Shown here in pieces: positions 8,377 through 16,631 of a DNA stretch of 37,953 bases. How positions within the stretch are numbered: position 1 is the first letter of the stretch; the number at the start of each line of letters is the position of its first letter. The notes under the pieces are model-generated. The model saw nothing but the letters and a program-made list of their open reading frames with translations. It was not told the DNA's origin and did no database searches. Origin of the DNA: Clostridiales bacterium (GTDB lineage: Bacteria > Bacillota > Clostridia > Acetivibrionales > RGIG10202). The position numbers and the translations under genes were made by a program. The DNA lies in the NCBI GenBank assembly GCA_017961515.1, contig JAGCXC010000072.1:1-37953 (forward strand). Direction: 5' to 3'.

Positions 8377-8577
8377 ATGTCATCACTAACAACGAAAGAA
8401 TTATTTTTAATACAAGACAATATCAAAATGGCTCAAAATTATATGCAGTTTACACAAAGCTGTATAAATCAAGTACAAGATCCAAAGATAAAGGATTTGT
8501 GTCAAGATATTATCACTGAGTATAGAGGTGCAATAACAACGCTAACAGGACATATAAACAAAGCCCAAGTTCAATAA
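8377..8577 (+). CDS. Small coat-F-type/ferritin-like spore protein
   Basis: A 66-residue protein that is almost entirely helical. It begins with SSLTTKELFLIQDNIKMAQN and has a Cys in FTQSCINQVQD and another in KDLCQDII. This pattern resembles the short coat-F-related proteins that occur in pairs in clostridial spore formers. The ribosome binding site AAAGGAGGA lies seven bases before ATG 8377; the in-frame GTG at 8374 is too close to it. The next gene begins 16 nt later and belongs to the same wider family. CATACTTAT upstream (8339-8347) resembles a sporulation -10 element, but I find no -35 at proper spacing. Family placement is moderate, function inferred. Confidence 0.7.
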   Translation: MSSLTTKELFLIQDNIKMAQNYMQFTQSCINQVQDPKIKDLCQDIITEYRGAITTLTGHINKAQVQ

Positions 8578-8593
8578 TAGGAGGATAACAACA

Positions 8594-8854
8594 GTGAATA
8601 GTTTAAATGATAAGGATATTTTGAATGTGTTGCTAGCCGGACATAAACTTGCAGCAACAGGTTATAGTACTTTGGTATTAGAAAGCGCTAATCCAACACT
8701 AAGAAATGATGTGACTGGCATATTAGAAAAAACATTCAAAAAACAAAAAGATATTTTTGATGTAATGTCAGAAAAAGGATGGTATCCAGTGCAAAGTGCA
8801 TCAGTGACAGAATTAAGCAATGCAAAACAGGCAGTATCATCAATACAAGGTTAA
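8594..8854 (+). CDS. Coat-F domain spore protein
   Basis: An 86-residue protein matching the coat F family pattern. It has an N-terminal NDKDILNVLLAGHKLAATGY helix, ESANPTLRNDVTGILEK in the middle, and the KGWYPVQSAS signature with aromatic residues before a final helix. These proteins are usually associated with the spore coat or exosporium in Bacillus and Clostridia. The start is GTG 8594, with AGGAGG nine bases upstream; no ATG fits. It follows its short partner by 16 nt in a likely two-gene operon. A hairpin at 8952-8978 probably ends the transcript. Confidence 0.8.
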   Translation: MNSLNDKDILNVLLAGHKLAATGYSTLVLESANPTLRNDVTGILEKTFKKQKDIFDVMSEKGWYPVQSASVTELSNAKQAVSSIQG

Positions 8855-8951
8855 TTGCGTTTATTATGCTGAAAAAAGAAATTGCAAAGTAAGAGGTAAA
8901 TTTAAAGTTATGCAAATTAAAATCGCGATATAAATATTGATTTATAAAGTG

Positions 8952-8978
8952 AGGAGATCTTGTTTAAAAAGGTCTCCT
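8952..8978 (+). terminator. Hairpin terminator after the coat-F genes
   Basis: AGGAGATC (8952-8959) pairs with GGTCTCCT (8971-8978) with one G-U pair. The loop is 11 nt, and only a short T-rich tail (TATTGATC) follows. Confidence 0.55.
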
Positions 8979-8980
8979 TA

Positions 8981-9043
8981 TTGATCAATAGTACCGTAGA
9001 CTTGTGACTTTAGTCGAAAGCAAAAGAACATATGTTATTTATA
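8981..9043 (+). repeat. 63-nt dispersed repeat, copy A
   Basis: It aligns without gaps to 23507-23569, with 49 of 63 positions identical by my count. The last 22 nt, ending GTTATTTATA, differ at one position. A small stem at positions 19-24/30-35 of the element shows a compensatory change (G-C here, A-T in copy B), although copy A has one mismatch in that stem. TATTGATCAATA at its left edge (8979-8990) is a 12-bp palindrome. Confidence 0.65.
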
Positions 9044-9232
9044 TATCTTTTTCCTAAATATTTTTGTCAAATACTTTTCTTCTATATATACTTCACAACA
9101 AAAATACAAAATGTGTATTTTAATCTAATCTCATTACTTTAATCTTTTATTTTATTAGTTTATTATATTAACCTAAAATTGTTAATACTATATTTTTTTT
9201 GGCAATATATTCCTTGCTTGTAGAAGTGAGGG

Positions 9233-9257
9233 TATTCTCGCTAAATTTTAGATAAAA
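9233..9257 (+). promoter_or_regulatory. Shared promoter-upstream motif, copy 2 (pot operon)
   Basis: Same sequence as 3708-3731 with one extra T in the CTAAATTTTAG core. It ends 4 nt before the -35 of the pot promoter, where an activator or repressor could act. Confidence 0.45.
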
Positions 9258-9261
9258 AATA

Positions 9262-9290
9262 TTGCTAATGTGGTGTTTATATGTTATAGT
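9262..9290 (+). promoter_or_regulatory. Extended -10 promoter for the pot operon
   Basis: TTGCTA (9262-9267), a 17-nt spacer, and TATAGT (9285-9290) preceded by TGT, which makes an extended -10. Confidence 0.65.
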
Positions 9291-9336
9291 CTTTAGAGGA
9301 AATATCATTAGTTAAAAAAATGGGTTGGAGATGGAA

Positions 9337-10389
9337 ATGGAAGCGAATAATGTAATTATAAGATTAGAAAATATATCAAAGTGTTATAGAGACACATTGA
9401 TATTAAATAATATTAATTTATATGTAAACAAGAATGAGTTTGTTACGTTGTTAGGTCCGAGTGGCTGTGGGAAAACGACTACGCTTAGAATAATAGGTGG
9501 CTTTGAAACGCCAACGGAAGGCAAGGTTATATTTGAACACGAGGTCATAAATGACATTCCTCCATACAAAAGGCGGTTAAATACGGTCTTCCAAAAGTAT
9601 GCATTGTTTGATCATATGAATGTGTTTGACAATATTGCATTTGGATTAAAAATAAAAAAGATGTCTAAAGGTGAAATAGAGAGAAAGGTTACCGAAATTT
9701 TAGAGTTTATAAACCTTCGTGGGTATGAAAAAAGAAAGATAAATTCATTAAGCGGAGGTCAACAGCAACGTATTGCCATTGCAAGGGCGTTGGTAAATGA
9801 ACCAGAGGTATTACTTTTAGATGAACCGCTTGGAGCCCTTGATTTAAAACTTCGAAAAGATATGCAGATAGAACTAAAGAATATACAACAGCGATTAGGT
9901 ATTACATTTATATATGTTACACATGATCAAGAAGAGGCACTTACTATGTCAGATACGGTAGTTGTTATGAACTACGGAACAATACAACAGATAGGTACGC
10001 CCATAGATATATATAACGAACCTAAAAATGCATTTGTAGCAGATTTTATAGGGGAGAGCAATATAGTGGATGGAGTAATGCTTAAGGATTGTAGTATAAA
10101 ATTTTCGAATCATGAGTTTGAGTGTGTAGATAAAGGCTTTTTTCCAAATGAAATAGTGGATGTGGTAGTTCGACCTGAAGATATAAAACTTGTACCAAAG
10201 GATGAGGGTATGATACAGGGTATAGTCAGATCGGTTGTATTTAAGGGAGTTCATTACGAGATGATTGTACAGTCGGATGATATTAATTGGATAGTTCACA
10301 ATACTAGCATGAAAGATGTCGGAACAGTGTTGGGTATAAATATATTACCTAATGATATTCATATTATGAGGAAGGTGAAAAATACATGA
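9337..10389 (+). CDS. potA: Spermidine/putrescine ABC transporter, ATP-binding subunit
   Basis: ATPase of a polyamine importer of the PotABCD type. It has the Walker A motif GPSGCGKT (40-47), the signature LSGGQQQR (from 138), Walker B LLLDEP (Asp162, catalytic Glu163) and the switch [14 protein letters not shown]-terminal TOBE-like regulatory domain follows, with [10 protein letters not shown]. The length, 350 residues, is usual. Three starts are possible (TTG 9325, ATG 9331, ATG 9337). ATG 9337 is chosen because GGAG at 9327-9330 is six bases upstream. The stop codon overlaps the potB start (ATGA), so translation is coupled. Confidence 0.93.
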   Translation: MEANNVIIRLENISKCYRDTLILNNINLYVNKNEFVTLLGPSGCGKTTTLRIIGGFETPTEGKVIFEHEVINDIPPYKRRLNTVFQKYALFDHMNVFDNIAFGLKIKKMSKGEIERKVTEILEFINLRGYEKRKINSLSGGQQQRIAIARALVNEPEVLLLDEPLGALDLKLRKDMQIELKNIQQRLGITFIYVTHDQEEALTMSDTVVVMNYGTIQQIGTPIDIYNEPKNAFVADFIGESNIVDGVMLKDCSIKFSNHEFECVDKGFFPNEIVDVVVRPEDIKLVPKDEGMIQGIVRSVVFKGVHYEMIVQSDDINWIVHNTSMKDVGTVLGINILPNDIHIMRKVKNT

Positions 10390-11210
10390 AAAGAAAGTGG
10401 ATAGTGTATCCGTACATATTATGGATGGTGTTTTTCGTAATATTGCCAGTACTGTTGGTCTTTTTGCAGAGCATAGTTAAAATTAACGGAGCAAGCTATG
10501 TTTTTACATTGGACAACTTAAAAAGAGTATTCGAGCCACTGTATCTTAGAGTAATATATAGATCAATAAAGCTTGCAATGATGAGTACATTTATTTGTTT
10601 GATCTTAGGTTATCCTGTTGCAGCAATAATTGCGAGTTGGGACTTAAAGCACAATAGTAGCATGATAACTTGGTTTATAATTCCCATGTGGATAAATTTT
10701 TTGGCAAGAACATATGCGTGGGTTGCGTTATTAGAGAAACATGGTATAATAGAGAGCATCATAAAAAGTTTAGGTTTTGCACCATTAGATTTATTATATA
10801 CACAAAATGCGGTTATAGTGGGGATGGTGTATAATTTTCTGCCATTTATGATATTGCCGATATATTCGGCTTTAATGAAGATAGATAGATCGCATATAGA
10901 AGCGGCAAGTGATTTGGGAGCACATCCGCTTGTTGTGTTTCTAAAAGTTGTGTTGCCTAAGAGTTTTTCTGGAGTAATGTCGGGTGTGAATATGGTATTT
11001 ATGCCGGCGCTTACGACATTTGTTATTTCCAGATTGTTAGGTGGCGGACAGTATATGTTATTAGGTAATCTTATAGAACAGCAATTTTTAACGACAAGGG
11101 ATTGGGGATTTGGTGCTGCGTTGTCTATGGTGTTGATAATGTTTATATTGATAAGTATGTTTTTGATGTCAAAATATGAAGATGAAGGTGGTGAAGGGAA
11201 GATATGGTAG
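10386..11210 (+). CDS. potB: Spermidine/putrescine ABC transporter, permease PotB
   Basis: Inner permease subunit, 274 residues, with about six hydrophobic segments starting at [21 protein letters not shown]. The cytoplasmic coupling (EAA) loop is [20 protein letters not shown], which docks on PotA. The order potA-potB-potC-potD is the standard one. It overlaps potA by 4 nt and potC by 7 nt, so all four subunits come from one message. Confidence 0.93.
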   Translation: MKRKWIVYPYILWMVFFVILPVLLVFLQSIVKINGASYVFTLDNLKRVFEPLYLRVIYRSIKLAMMSTFICLILGYPVAAIIASWDLKHNSSMITWFIIPMWINFLARTYAWVALLEKHGIIESIIKSLGFAPLDLLYTQNAVIVGMVYNFLPFMILPIYSALMKIDRSHIEAASDLGAHPLVVFLKVVLPKSFSGVMSGVNMVFMPALTTFVISRLLGGGQYMLLGNLIEQQFLTTRDWGFGAALSMVLIMFILISMFLMSKYEDEGGEGKIW

Positions 11211-11986
11211 CAAAGGTGATAAAGAGAATATATGTTTTTCTTATATTCGTGTTTTTACATGCACCGATAGCGATGCTAATAATTTTCTCTTTCAACAATT
11301 CTAAATCGAGAGCCCATTGGGATGGGTTTACATTGAAATGGTATGCTAGGCTTTTAACAGACCAGGCTATATTAAGGTCGTTGTACATAACAATAGTATT
11401 GGCGATTTTAGCATCTATCATAGCGACAATATTTGGAACTATTGCTGCAATAGGAATATACAAAATGCGTTCACTAGCAGCAGTTATCGTAACTAACTTA
11501 ACATACGTACCAATACTTAATCCAGATATAGTTACAGGAATATCACTTATGTTGTTATTTATATCCATAAAATTTCCACTGGGATTTTTTAGTCTTTTGA
11601 TATCGCATATAACATTTAGTTTGCCATTTGTTATAATATCTGTATTGCCAAAGTTAAGAGAACTTAATCCACAGTTGTTGGATGCGGCACTGGATTTGGG
11701 GGCAAGCCCAGCTTATGCATATAGGAATGTGATATTGCCACAGATATCGCAAGGAATAGTTACAGGATTTTTATTGTCGTTTACTATGTCAATAGATGAT
11801 TTTGTGATAAGTTTCTTTAATACTGGCGCTGGCATATCGAATCTGGCTATAACTATTTATTCGATGGCCAGAAGAGGAATAAATCCCAAGATTAATGCAT
11901 TGTTAACATTGGTGTTTACGACAGTTATTTTGTTGACACTTGTTGTTAATAGTAGAATGAGTGAAAAAATGGGAGATGAGAGATAA
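11204..11986 (+). CDS. potC: Spermidine/putrescine ABC transporter, permease PotC
   Basis: Second permease subunit, 260 residues, with six hydrophobic segments. After the first come FSFNNSKSRAHWDGFTLKWY, very typical of PotC, and the coupling loop DAALDLGASPAYAYRNVILP. FTMSIDDFVISFF near the end is also characteristic of PotC. AAGGGAAG precedes ATG 11204 inside the end of potB. The TAA stop is directly followed by the TTG start of potD, with no intergenic base. Confidence 0.93.
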   Translation: MVAKVIKRIYVFLIFVFLHAPIAMLIIFSFNNSKSRAHWDGFTLKWYARLLTDQAILRSLYITIVLAILASIIATIFGTIAAIGIYKMRSLAAVIVTNLTYVPILNPDIVTGISLMLLFISIKFPLGFFSLLISHITFSLPFVIISVLPKLRELNPQLLDAALDLGASPAYAYRNVILPQISQGIVTGFLLSFTMSIDDFVISFFNTGAGISNLAITIYSMARRGINPKINALLTLVFTTVILLTLVVNSRMSEKMGDER

Positions 11987-13015
11987 TTGAAAAAGATAGT
12001 AAGTTGTGTGTTTTTTTTGATAGCAATTATTTTAACTGGGTGTAGTAAAAGTAATGTTCGCAAGCTTAAAGTGTACAATTGGGGAGATTACATGGATCGA
12101 GCCGTAATTAAATCGTTTGAGAAAGAATATAATGTAAAGGTTATATATGATGAGTTTTCGACAAATGAAGATATGTATGCTAAGCTAAAAGCTGGAGGAA
12201 TAAATTATGATATTGTGGTACCGTCTGAGTATATGGTAGAGAAGATGGCAAAAGAAGGGATGCTTGAAAAGATTGATTTTTCTAAATTACATAATTATGA
12301 TAGTGTAAATGGTCAGTTTAGAAAAAAAGAGTACAATAAATCGCTAGAATATTCGGTGCCATATATGTGGGGGTCAGTAGGTATTATTTACAATAAAGAT
12401 ATGGTTAAGGAAAAGGTGGATAGTTGGAAGGTACTTTGGGATAAAAAATATAAAAAGCAGATACTTATGTTGGATAGTCCAAGGGATTCTATAGGTATAA
12501 CACTAAAGCTTTTAGGATGTTCAGCAAATAGTAAAGATGTACATAAATTGAAATTAGCTAAAAATATGCTGATAAAGCAAAAGCCTTTGGTATTATCTTA
12601 TGTCAATGAAGAAGTGAAGGATATAGTTATAGGAGATGAAGCGGCGTTGGCAGTTGTGTGGTCAGGTGATGCTGCGTATATGAAGCAACATAATCCTAAA
12701 CTTGAGTACGTGATTCCTAAAGAAGGAAGTAATATGTGGGTGGATTCCATGGTTATACCTAAGGATGCTAAAAATAAGGACCTAGCATTGCAATTTATAG
12801 ACTACATGCTAAGGCCAGATATTGCACAAAAAAACTGTAACTATACTGGGTATCTAACATCACACGCTGAAATCATTGATACGCTAAAAAGTGATAGTAG
12901 GAATGAAATGGAGTGTCCCACAGAAGAAGAAATTGATAGGCTGGAGATTTTTAGAGATTTAGGAAAAGATATATCTTTGTATGATAGGGTATGGACAGAA
13001 GTGAAATCAACTTAA
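11987..13015 (+). CDS. potD: Spermidine/putrescine-binding lipoprotein PotD
   Basis: Extracellular substrate-binding lipoprotein that delivers polyamine to PotBC. The signal peptide MKKIVSCVFFLIAIILTGC ends in a perfect LTGC lipobox, so the mature protein starts at Cys19. LKVYNWGDYMD is the family's N-terminal signature. YDIVVPSEYMVEKM, VPYMWGSVGIIYNK and a WSGDAAYM stretch follow, which line the polyamine cleft in known homologues. The length, 342 residues, is normal. It starts at TTG 11987 immediately after potC, with GGAGATGAGAG upstream. Whether it prefers spermidine or putrescine cannot be told from sequence. Confidence 0.92.
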   Translation: MKKIVSCVFFLIAIILTGCSKSNVRKLKVYNWGDYMDRAVIKSFEKEYNVKVIYDEFSTNEDMYAKLKAGGINYDIVVPSEYMVEKMAKEGMLEKIDFSKLHNYDSVNGQFRKKEYNKSLEYSVPYMWGSVGIIYNKDMVKEKVDSWKVLWDKKYKKQILMLDSPRDSIGITLKLLGCSANSKDVHKLKLAKNMLIKQKPLVLSYVNEEVKDIVIGDEAALAVVWSGDAAYMKQHNPKLEYVIPKEGSNMWVDSMVIPKDAKNKDLALQFIDYMLRPDIAQKNCNYTGYLTSHAEIIDTLKSDSRNEMECPTEEEIDRLEIFRDLGKDISLYDRVWTEVKST

Positions 13016-13031
13016 AAAAAGAGGGATGTAT

Positions 13032-14306
13032 ATGAGAAAGAAAAAATTGAGTTTAGCAGTAAAAATAATAGTTGGTTTAGTACTTGGAGTAGTGGTTGGT
13101 GCAGTTTTTTATGGTAATGCAAATGTAGAAAAGTATCTTGCACCACTGGGAGATATTTTTATAAGGCTTATGGAAATGATAGTGATACCTATTGTTGTAT
13201 CATCAATAGTAGTTGGAGTATCTGGGGTTGGAGATATTAAAAAGCTGGGTCGCCTTGGAGGAAAGACATTAATTTATTTTGAGGTAGTTACTACATTTGC
13301 TATTGTAATAGGGCTTGTAGTGGCGAATATGTTTAAGCCAGGTGTAGGTATCAATATAAATGATTTGTCGAGTGTGGATGCATGTAAAATGTCGGCTGAA
13401 TCAGCAAATAGTAGTGGATTAATGAATACATTAGTAAACATAGTACCGAGTAATGTGTTTTATGCATTGTCTAGCGGGAACATGTTAGCGATAATATTTT
13501 TTTCAATACTATTTGGATTAGGGATAGCAACACTTGATGAAAAGGAAAGAAATTTACTTAATTCTATATTTGATGGTGTTACTAAGGTTATGTTTTGGGT
13601 AACAAATTTAGTGATGAAGCTAGCTCCAATTGGTGTGTTTTCATTGATTGCAGTTACAGTATCTAAGTTTGGAATATCGTCGATGTTGTCGCTAGGTAAG
13701 CTTACAGGACTAATTTATTTTGCTATGATACTGTTTGTAGTATTGGTGTTGGGAGTTGTGTGTAAACTTTTTAAAATAAATTTTGGAGAGTTTTTAAAAT
13801 ATATAAAAGATGAAATTATTTTATCTTTTACCACCGCAAGTTCGGAAGCAGTGCTACCGAGTATAATGAGAAAAATGGAAGAATACGGGTGTCCTAAAGC
13901 AATAACATCCTTTGTTATACCAACAGGATATTCGTTTAATCTAGCGGGGTCAACGTTATATCAAGCAATAGCAGTCATTTTTATAGTAGAGATTTGCAAA
14001 ATAGATTTAACAATAGCTGAGCAAATAAAAATATTGCTTGTGTTGATGTTAACATCAAAAGGAGTTGCTGGGGTACCTGGAGTATCATTGATAGTGCTAT
14101 TAGCGACGCTAAAAGCGATAGGTGTTCCAACAGAAGGGCTGGTATTAGTTGCTGGTATTGACCGTATATTGGATATGGGTAGAACGGCAGTCAACGTAAT
14201 AGGTAATGCTTTAGCGGTGGTTGTTTTATCTAAGTGGGAGCATCAATGGGATGAGAAGAAAGCACGTGATAGTGTATATAAAATTGATGCAGGAAGTACA
14301 ATTTAG
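13032..14306 (+). CDS. gltP: GltP-type dicarboxylate/amino-acid:cation symporter
   Basis: A DAACS-family secondary transporter (glutamate/aspartate or C4-dicarboxylates), 424 residues with 8 or so membrane helices. It is very close to Escherichia coli GltP as I remember it: SFTTASSEAVLPSIMRKME (first re-entrant loop), TSKGVAGVPGVS (second re-entrant loop) and DRILDMGRTAVNVIGNALAV (substrate-binding helix). One feature is odd: the family motif N-[LM]-D-G-[ST] reads NLAGST here, with Ala305 in place of the Asp that helps bind sodium in characterised members. ATG 13032, six bases after GAGGG, is preferred over ATG 13026. It follows potD by 16 nt and may be co-transcribed with the importer. Confidence 0.9.
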   Translation: MRKKKLSLAVKIIVGLVLGVVVGAVFYGNANVEKYLAPLGDIFIRLMEMIVIPIVVSSIVVGVSGVGDIKKLGRLGGKTLIYFEVVTTFAIVIGLVVANMFKPGVGININDLSSVDACKMSAESANSSGLMNTLVNIVPSNVFYALSSGNMLAIIFFSILFGLGIATLDEKERNLLNSIFDGVTKVMFWVTNLVMKLAPIGVFSLIAVTVSKFGISSMLSLGKLTGLIYFAMILFVVLVLGVVCKLFKINFGEFLKYIKDEIILSFTTASSEAVLPSIMRKMEEYGCPKAITSFVIPTGYSFNLAGSTLYQAIAVIFIVEICKIDLTIAEQIKILLVLMLTSKGVAGVPGVSLIVLLATLKAIGVPTEGLVLVAGIDRILDMGRTAVNVIGNALAVVVLSKWEHQWDEKKARDSVYKIDAGSTI

Positions 14307-14325
14307 TAAGGGAGTTGATGTTGTA

Positions 14326-15054
14326 ATGAACATCGTGGTTACAGGAGCAAGTAGAGGAATTGGAGCCAAAATAGCAGAAAAATTTGCAGAGAATGGACAT
14401 AATGTGGTGATCAACTATCATACGGGAAAGAAGACGGCTTTAGAGCTAAGAGATAGATTAAATAAAAAGGGATTTAAATCTATAGTATGCAAAGCAACCG
14501 TTACTGATAGAATAGAGGCAGGAGATTTAATCGATTATTGTGTACGAAATTTTGGTAGTATTGATGTATTAGTGAATAATGCTGGAATAGCTCAACCAAA
14601 GTTATTTGACCAGATTACACGGTATGATTGGGAAGATATGATAAGTGTAAATTTAAAGGGAGTATTTAATTGTTCACAGGCAGCAATAGGGAAGATGATT
14701 CGACAAAAAAATGGGGTTATTATTAATATATCATCTATTTGGGGGATAACAGGAGCATCAATGGAAGTTCATTATTCGGCGACAAAGGCTGGAGTTATTG
14801 GCATGACTAAAGCATTGGCGAAGGAAGTGGGGCCCTCGAATATAAGAGTAAATTGTGTGGCACCTGGGGTTGTACGAACGGATATGTTGCAAGGATACAC
14901 AGATGAAGAGTTAAATGAGCTAAAAAATAAAACGGCATTGGAAAGATTGGGAACGCCAGAAGATATTGCTAATGCAGTTTATTTCTTGGCATCCGATGAA
15001 GCAAGTTTTATAACAGGTGAAGTGTTAAATGTAAGCGGAGGATTTCTAATATAG
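14326..15054 (+). CDS. fabG: FabG-like short-chain dehydrogenase/reductase
   Basis: NAD(P)H-dependent SDR of 242 residues, most like 3-oxoacyl-ACP reductase. The cofactor motif TGASRGIG is at 6-13, followed by NNAG. The catalytic triad is Ser137, Tyr150 and Lys154 (YSATK), and VNCVAPGVVRTDML is the usual substrate-loop stretch. VLNVSGGFLI is a typical C-terminus. ATG 14326, with AAGGGAG about 11 bases upstream, gives the standard N-terminus; earlier in-frame codons lie inside gltP. No other fatty-acid genes are nearby, so the in vivo substrate is uncertain. The gene is 12 nt before nadD. Confidence 0.85.
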   Translation: MNIVVTGASRGIGAKIAEKFAENGHNVVINYHTGKKTALELRDRLNKKGFKSIVCKATVTDRIEAGDLIDYCVRNFGSIDVLVNNAGIAQPKLFDQITRYDWEDMISVNLKGVFNCSQAAIGKMIRQKNGVIINISSIWGITGASMEVHYSATKAGVIGMTKALAKEVGPSNIRVNCVAPGVVRTDMLQGYTDEELNELKNKTALERLGTPEDIANAVYFLASDEASFITGEVLNVSGGFLI

Positions 15055-15066
15055 GAGACATTTAAA

Positions 15067-15669
15067 ATGGAGGATATATTATTATTGGGTGGGACATTTG
15101 ATCCACCACATTTCGGACACATAAAGATAGCACAAGAGGTTAGTAAAAAACTGGGCATAAAAAATATTTTAATGATACCATCTGGAAATCCGCCACACAA
15201 GGTGGGAAGGTATGTTGCGAGTGTTGATGATAGAGTTTCGATGCTAAAACTTGCAATAAAAAATAAAAAAAATTTCAAAATTTCCTTGATTGAAGTGGGT
15301 AGAAAGGGGTATACTTATACAATCGACACATTGAATGAACTGCATAAAAAGTATAAATGTAATTTTTATTATTTAATTGGTGCTGATGTTGTAGTACAGT
15401 TGTTGTCGTGGAAAAAGTACGAAGAACTTTTTGCTATCTGTAAGTTTGTAGTTGTTATGAGAGATGGATATACAAAAGAGAGAATAGAGAAAGAGGTGGA
15501 AGAGCTATCACGATTATACAAATTTGACGCTATAGTTGTAGATGTGGATTATATAAATATATCATCAACAGAAATAAGAAGTCTTGTTAGGGATGGCAAG
15601 AGTGTGGATGGATTAATTCCGAAAAAAGTGGAAGAATATATAAGAGACAATAATTTGTATAGAAAGTGA
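15067..15669 (+). CDS. nadD: Nicotinate-nucleotide adenylyltransferase
   Basis: Converts nicotinate mononucleotide and ATP to deamido-NAD in NAD synthesis. The nucleotidyltransferase motif GGTFDPPHFGH is at residues 8-18, followed by MIPSGNPPHK, YLIGADVV, and the second nucleotide motif ISSTEIR near the C-terminus. The length, 200 residues, is as expected. AGGAGA precedes ATG 15067. The cluster nadD-yqeK-rsfS-leuS is a common Firmicute arrangement; here the LCP-family gene often found between yqeK and rsfS is missing. Confidence 0.95.
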   Translation: MEDILLLGGTFDPPHFGHIKIAQEVSKKLGIKNILMIPSGNPPHKVGRYVASVDDRVSMLKLAIKNKKNFKISLIEVGRKGYTYTIDTLNELHKKYKCNFYYLIGADVVVQLLSWKKYEELFAICKFVVVMRDGYTKERIEKEVEELSRLYKFDAIVVDVDYINISSTEIRSLVRDGKSVDGLIPKKVEEYIRDNNLYRK

Positions 15670-15677
15670 GAATAAGT

Positions 15678-16253
15678 ATGAATTACGATGAGATTTATAA
15701 AGCGATGAAAGAGAAGATGTCAGAGAAAAGATTTAAGCACGTATTGGGTGTTGTGGAAACGGCGAAGATGTTGGCAAATTTATATGATGAAGATATTGAG
15801 AAAGCAAAGATTGCAAGTATTTTGCATGACTGTGCAAAGGAATATACGAAAGAAGAGATGGAGAGACTTTGTACATATTACAGTTACCATGGAGATGATT
15901 TTATATCAAAAGAGCCAGCATTGTTGCACAGTAAAGTTGGTGCAATTTTGGCAAGTGCTACGTATGGAGTCAGTGATGAGGATGTACTAAATGCTATATC
16001 CTATCATACAACTGGAAGAAAAGATATGACTATGCTTGAAAAGATAATATTTATAGCAGATTATATAGAGCCTTCACGGAGTTTTGAAGGGGTTGAAAAT
16101 ATCAGAAAATTGGCGTTTAGGGATATAGATTTGGCTGTATTTGAAGCATTAGAAAATATATTATTGCACTTAATAGAAGAAAAATCTTTTATACATATAG
16201 ATACGTTGTACGCAAGAAACGATTTATTAAAGAAAATAAAAAACAGAAGTTAA
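15678..16253 (+). CDS. yqeK: HD-domain hydrolase YqeK (Ap4A hydrolase type)
   Basis: HD-superfamily metal phosphohydrolase of the YqeK family, members of which split diadenosine tetraphosphate symmetrically into two ADP. The metal ligands are visible as KHVLGV (His21), ILHDCAKEY (His50-Asp51), LLHSKVGA, and the AISYHTTGR and FIADYIEPSR stretches, the last being a YqeK signature. The start is uncertain. ATG 15678 gives 191 residues and the usual MNYDEI N-terminus, but GTG 15666, which overlaps the nadD stop, is also possible. Neither has a strong ribosome binding site, so translation is probably coupled to nadD. Confidence 0.92.
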   Translation: MNYDEIYKAMKEKMSEKRFKHVLGVVETAKMLANLYDEDIEKAKIASILHDCAKEYTKEEMERLCTYYSYHGDDFISKEPALLHSKVGAILASATYGVSDEDVLNAISYHTTGRKDMTMLEKIIFIADYIEPSRSFEGVENIRKLAFRDIDLAVFEALENILLHLIEEKSFIHIDTLYARNDLLKKIKNRS

Positions 16254-16271
16254 AGGAGAGGAGAAGACCAT

Positions 16272-16625
16272 ATGGATACAAAAGAATTAAAGAAAATAAT
16301 AGTTAAAATTTTGGAGTCTAAGAAAGCAATAGATATAGATGTGATAGATATTGATAAGGTATCAATATTAGCAGATACATTTGTTGTGTGTAGTGCGACA
16401 AGTGTGCCGCATGTTAAATCCCTTGTTGATGAACTAGAGGAGAAATTGGAGGAAATAGGACAAAGGCCATTAAGGAAAGAGGGATATGATACTGCAAGAT
16501 GGGTATTGTTAGACTTTGGTAATGTAGTGGTACACATATTCCATAGAGATGAGAGAGATTATTATGACTTAGATTCATTGTGGAAGTATGGATTAATATC
16601 ACATAAAGAGGAAAAAGGAGAGTAG
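16272..16625 (+). CDS. rsfS: Ribosomal silencing factor RsfS
   Basis: RsfS (YbeB/Iojap family) binds ribosomal protein L14 and blocks subunit joining under starvation. The 117-residue protein shows the family core VSILADTFVVCSATSVPHVK, EGYDTARWVLLDFGNVVVHIF and REYYDLDSLW-like residues (RDYYDLDSLWKYG). AAGGAGAGGAG precedes ATG 16272. It is 18 nt after yqeK and 6 nt before leuS, with the leuS ribosome binding site inside its last codons, so the four genes form one operon. Confidence 0.94.
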   Translation: MDTKELKKIIVKILESKKAIDIDVIDIDKVSILADTFVVCSATSVPHVKSLVDELEEKLEEIGQRPLRKEGYDTARWVLLDFGNVVVHIFHRDERDYYDLDSLWKYGLISHKEEKGE

Positions 16626-16631
16626 ATAGGC

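Larger units (their letters stand above)
8855..9336 (+). other. 482-nt intergenic region with terminator, repeat element and pot promoter
   Basis: It contains a hairpin (8952-8978), copy A of a 63-nt repeat (8981-9043), and about 190 nt of unusually pyrimidine-rich, very AT-rich sequence (about 9040-9230). Then come the shared 25-nt motif (9233-9257) and the pot promoter (9262-9290). No gene is seen. Confidence 0.6.
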
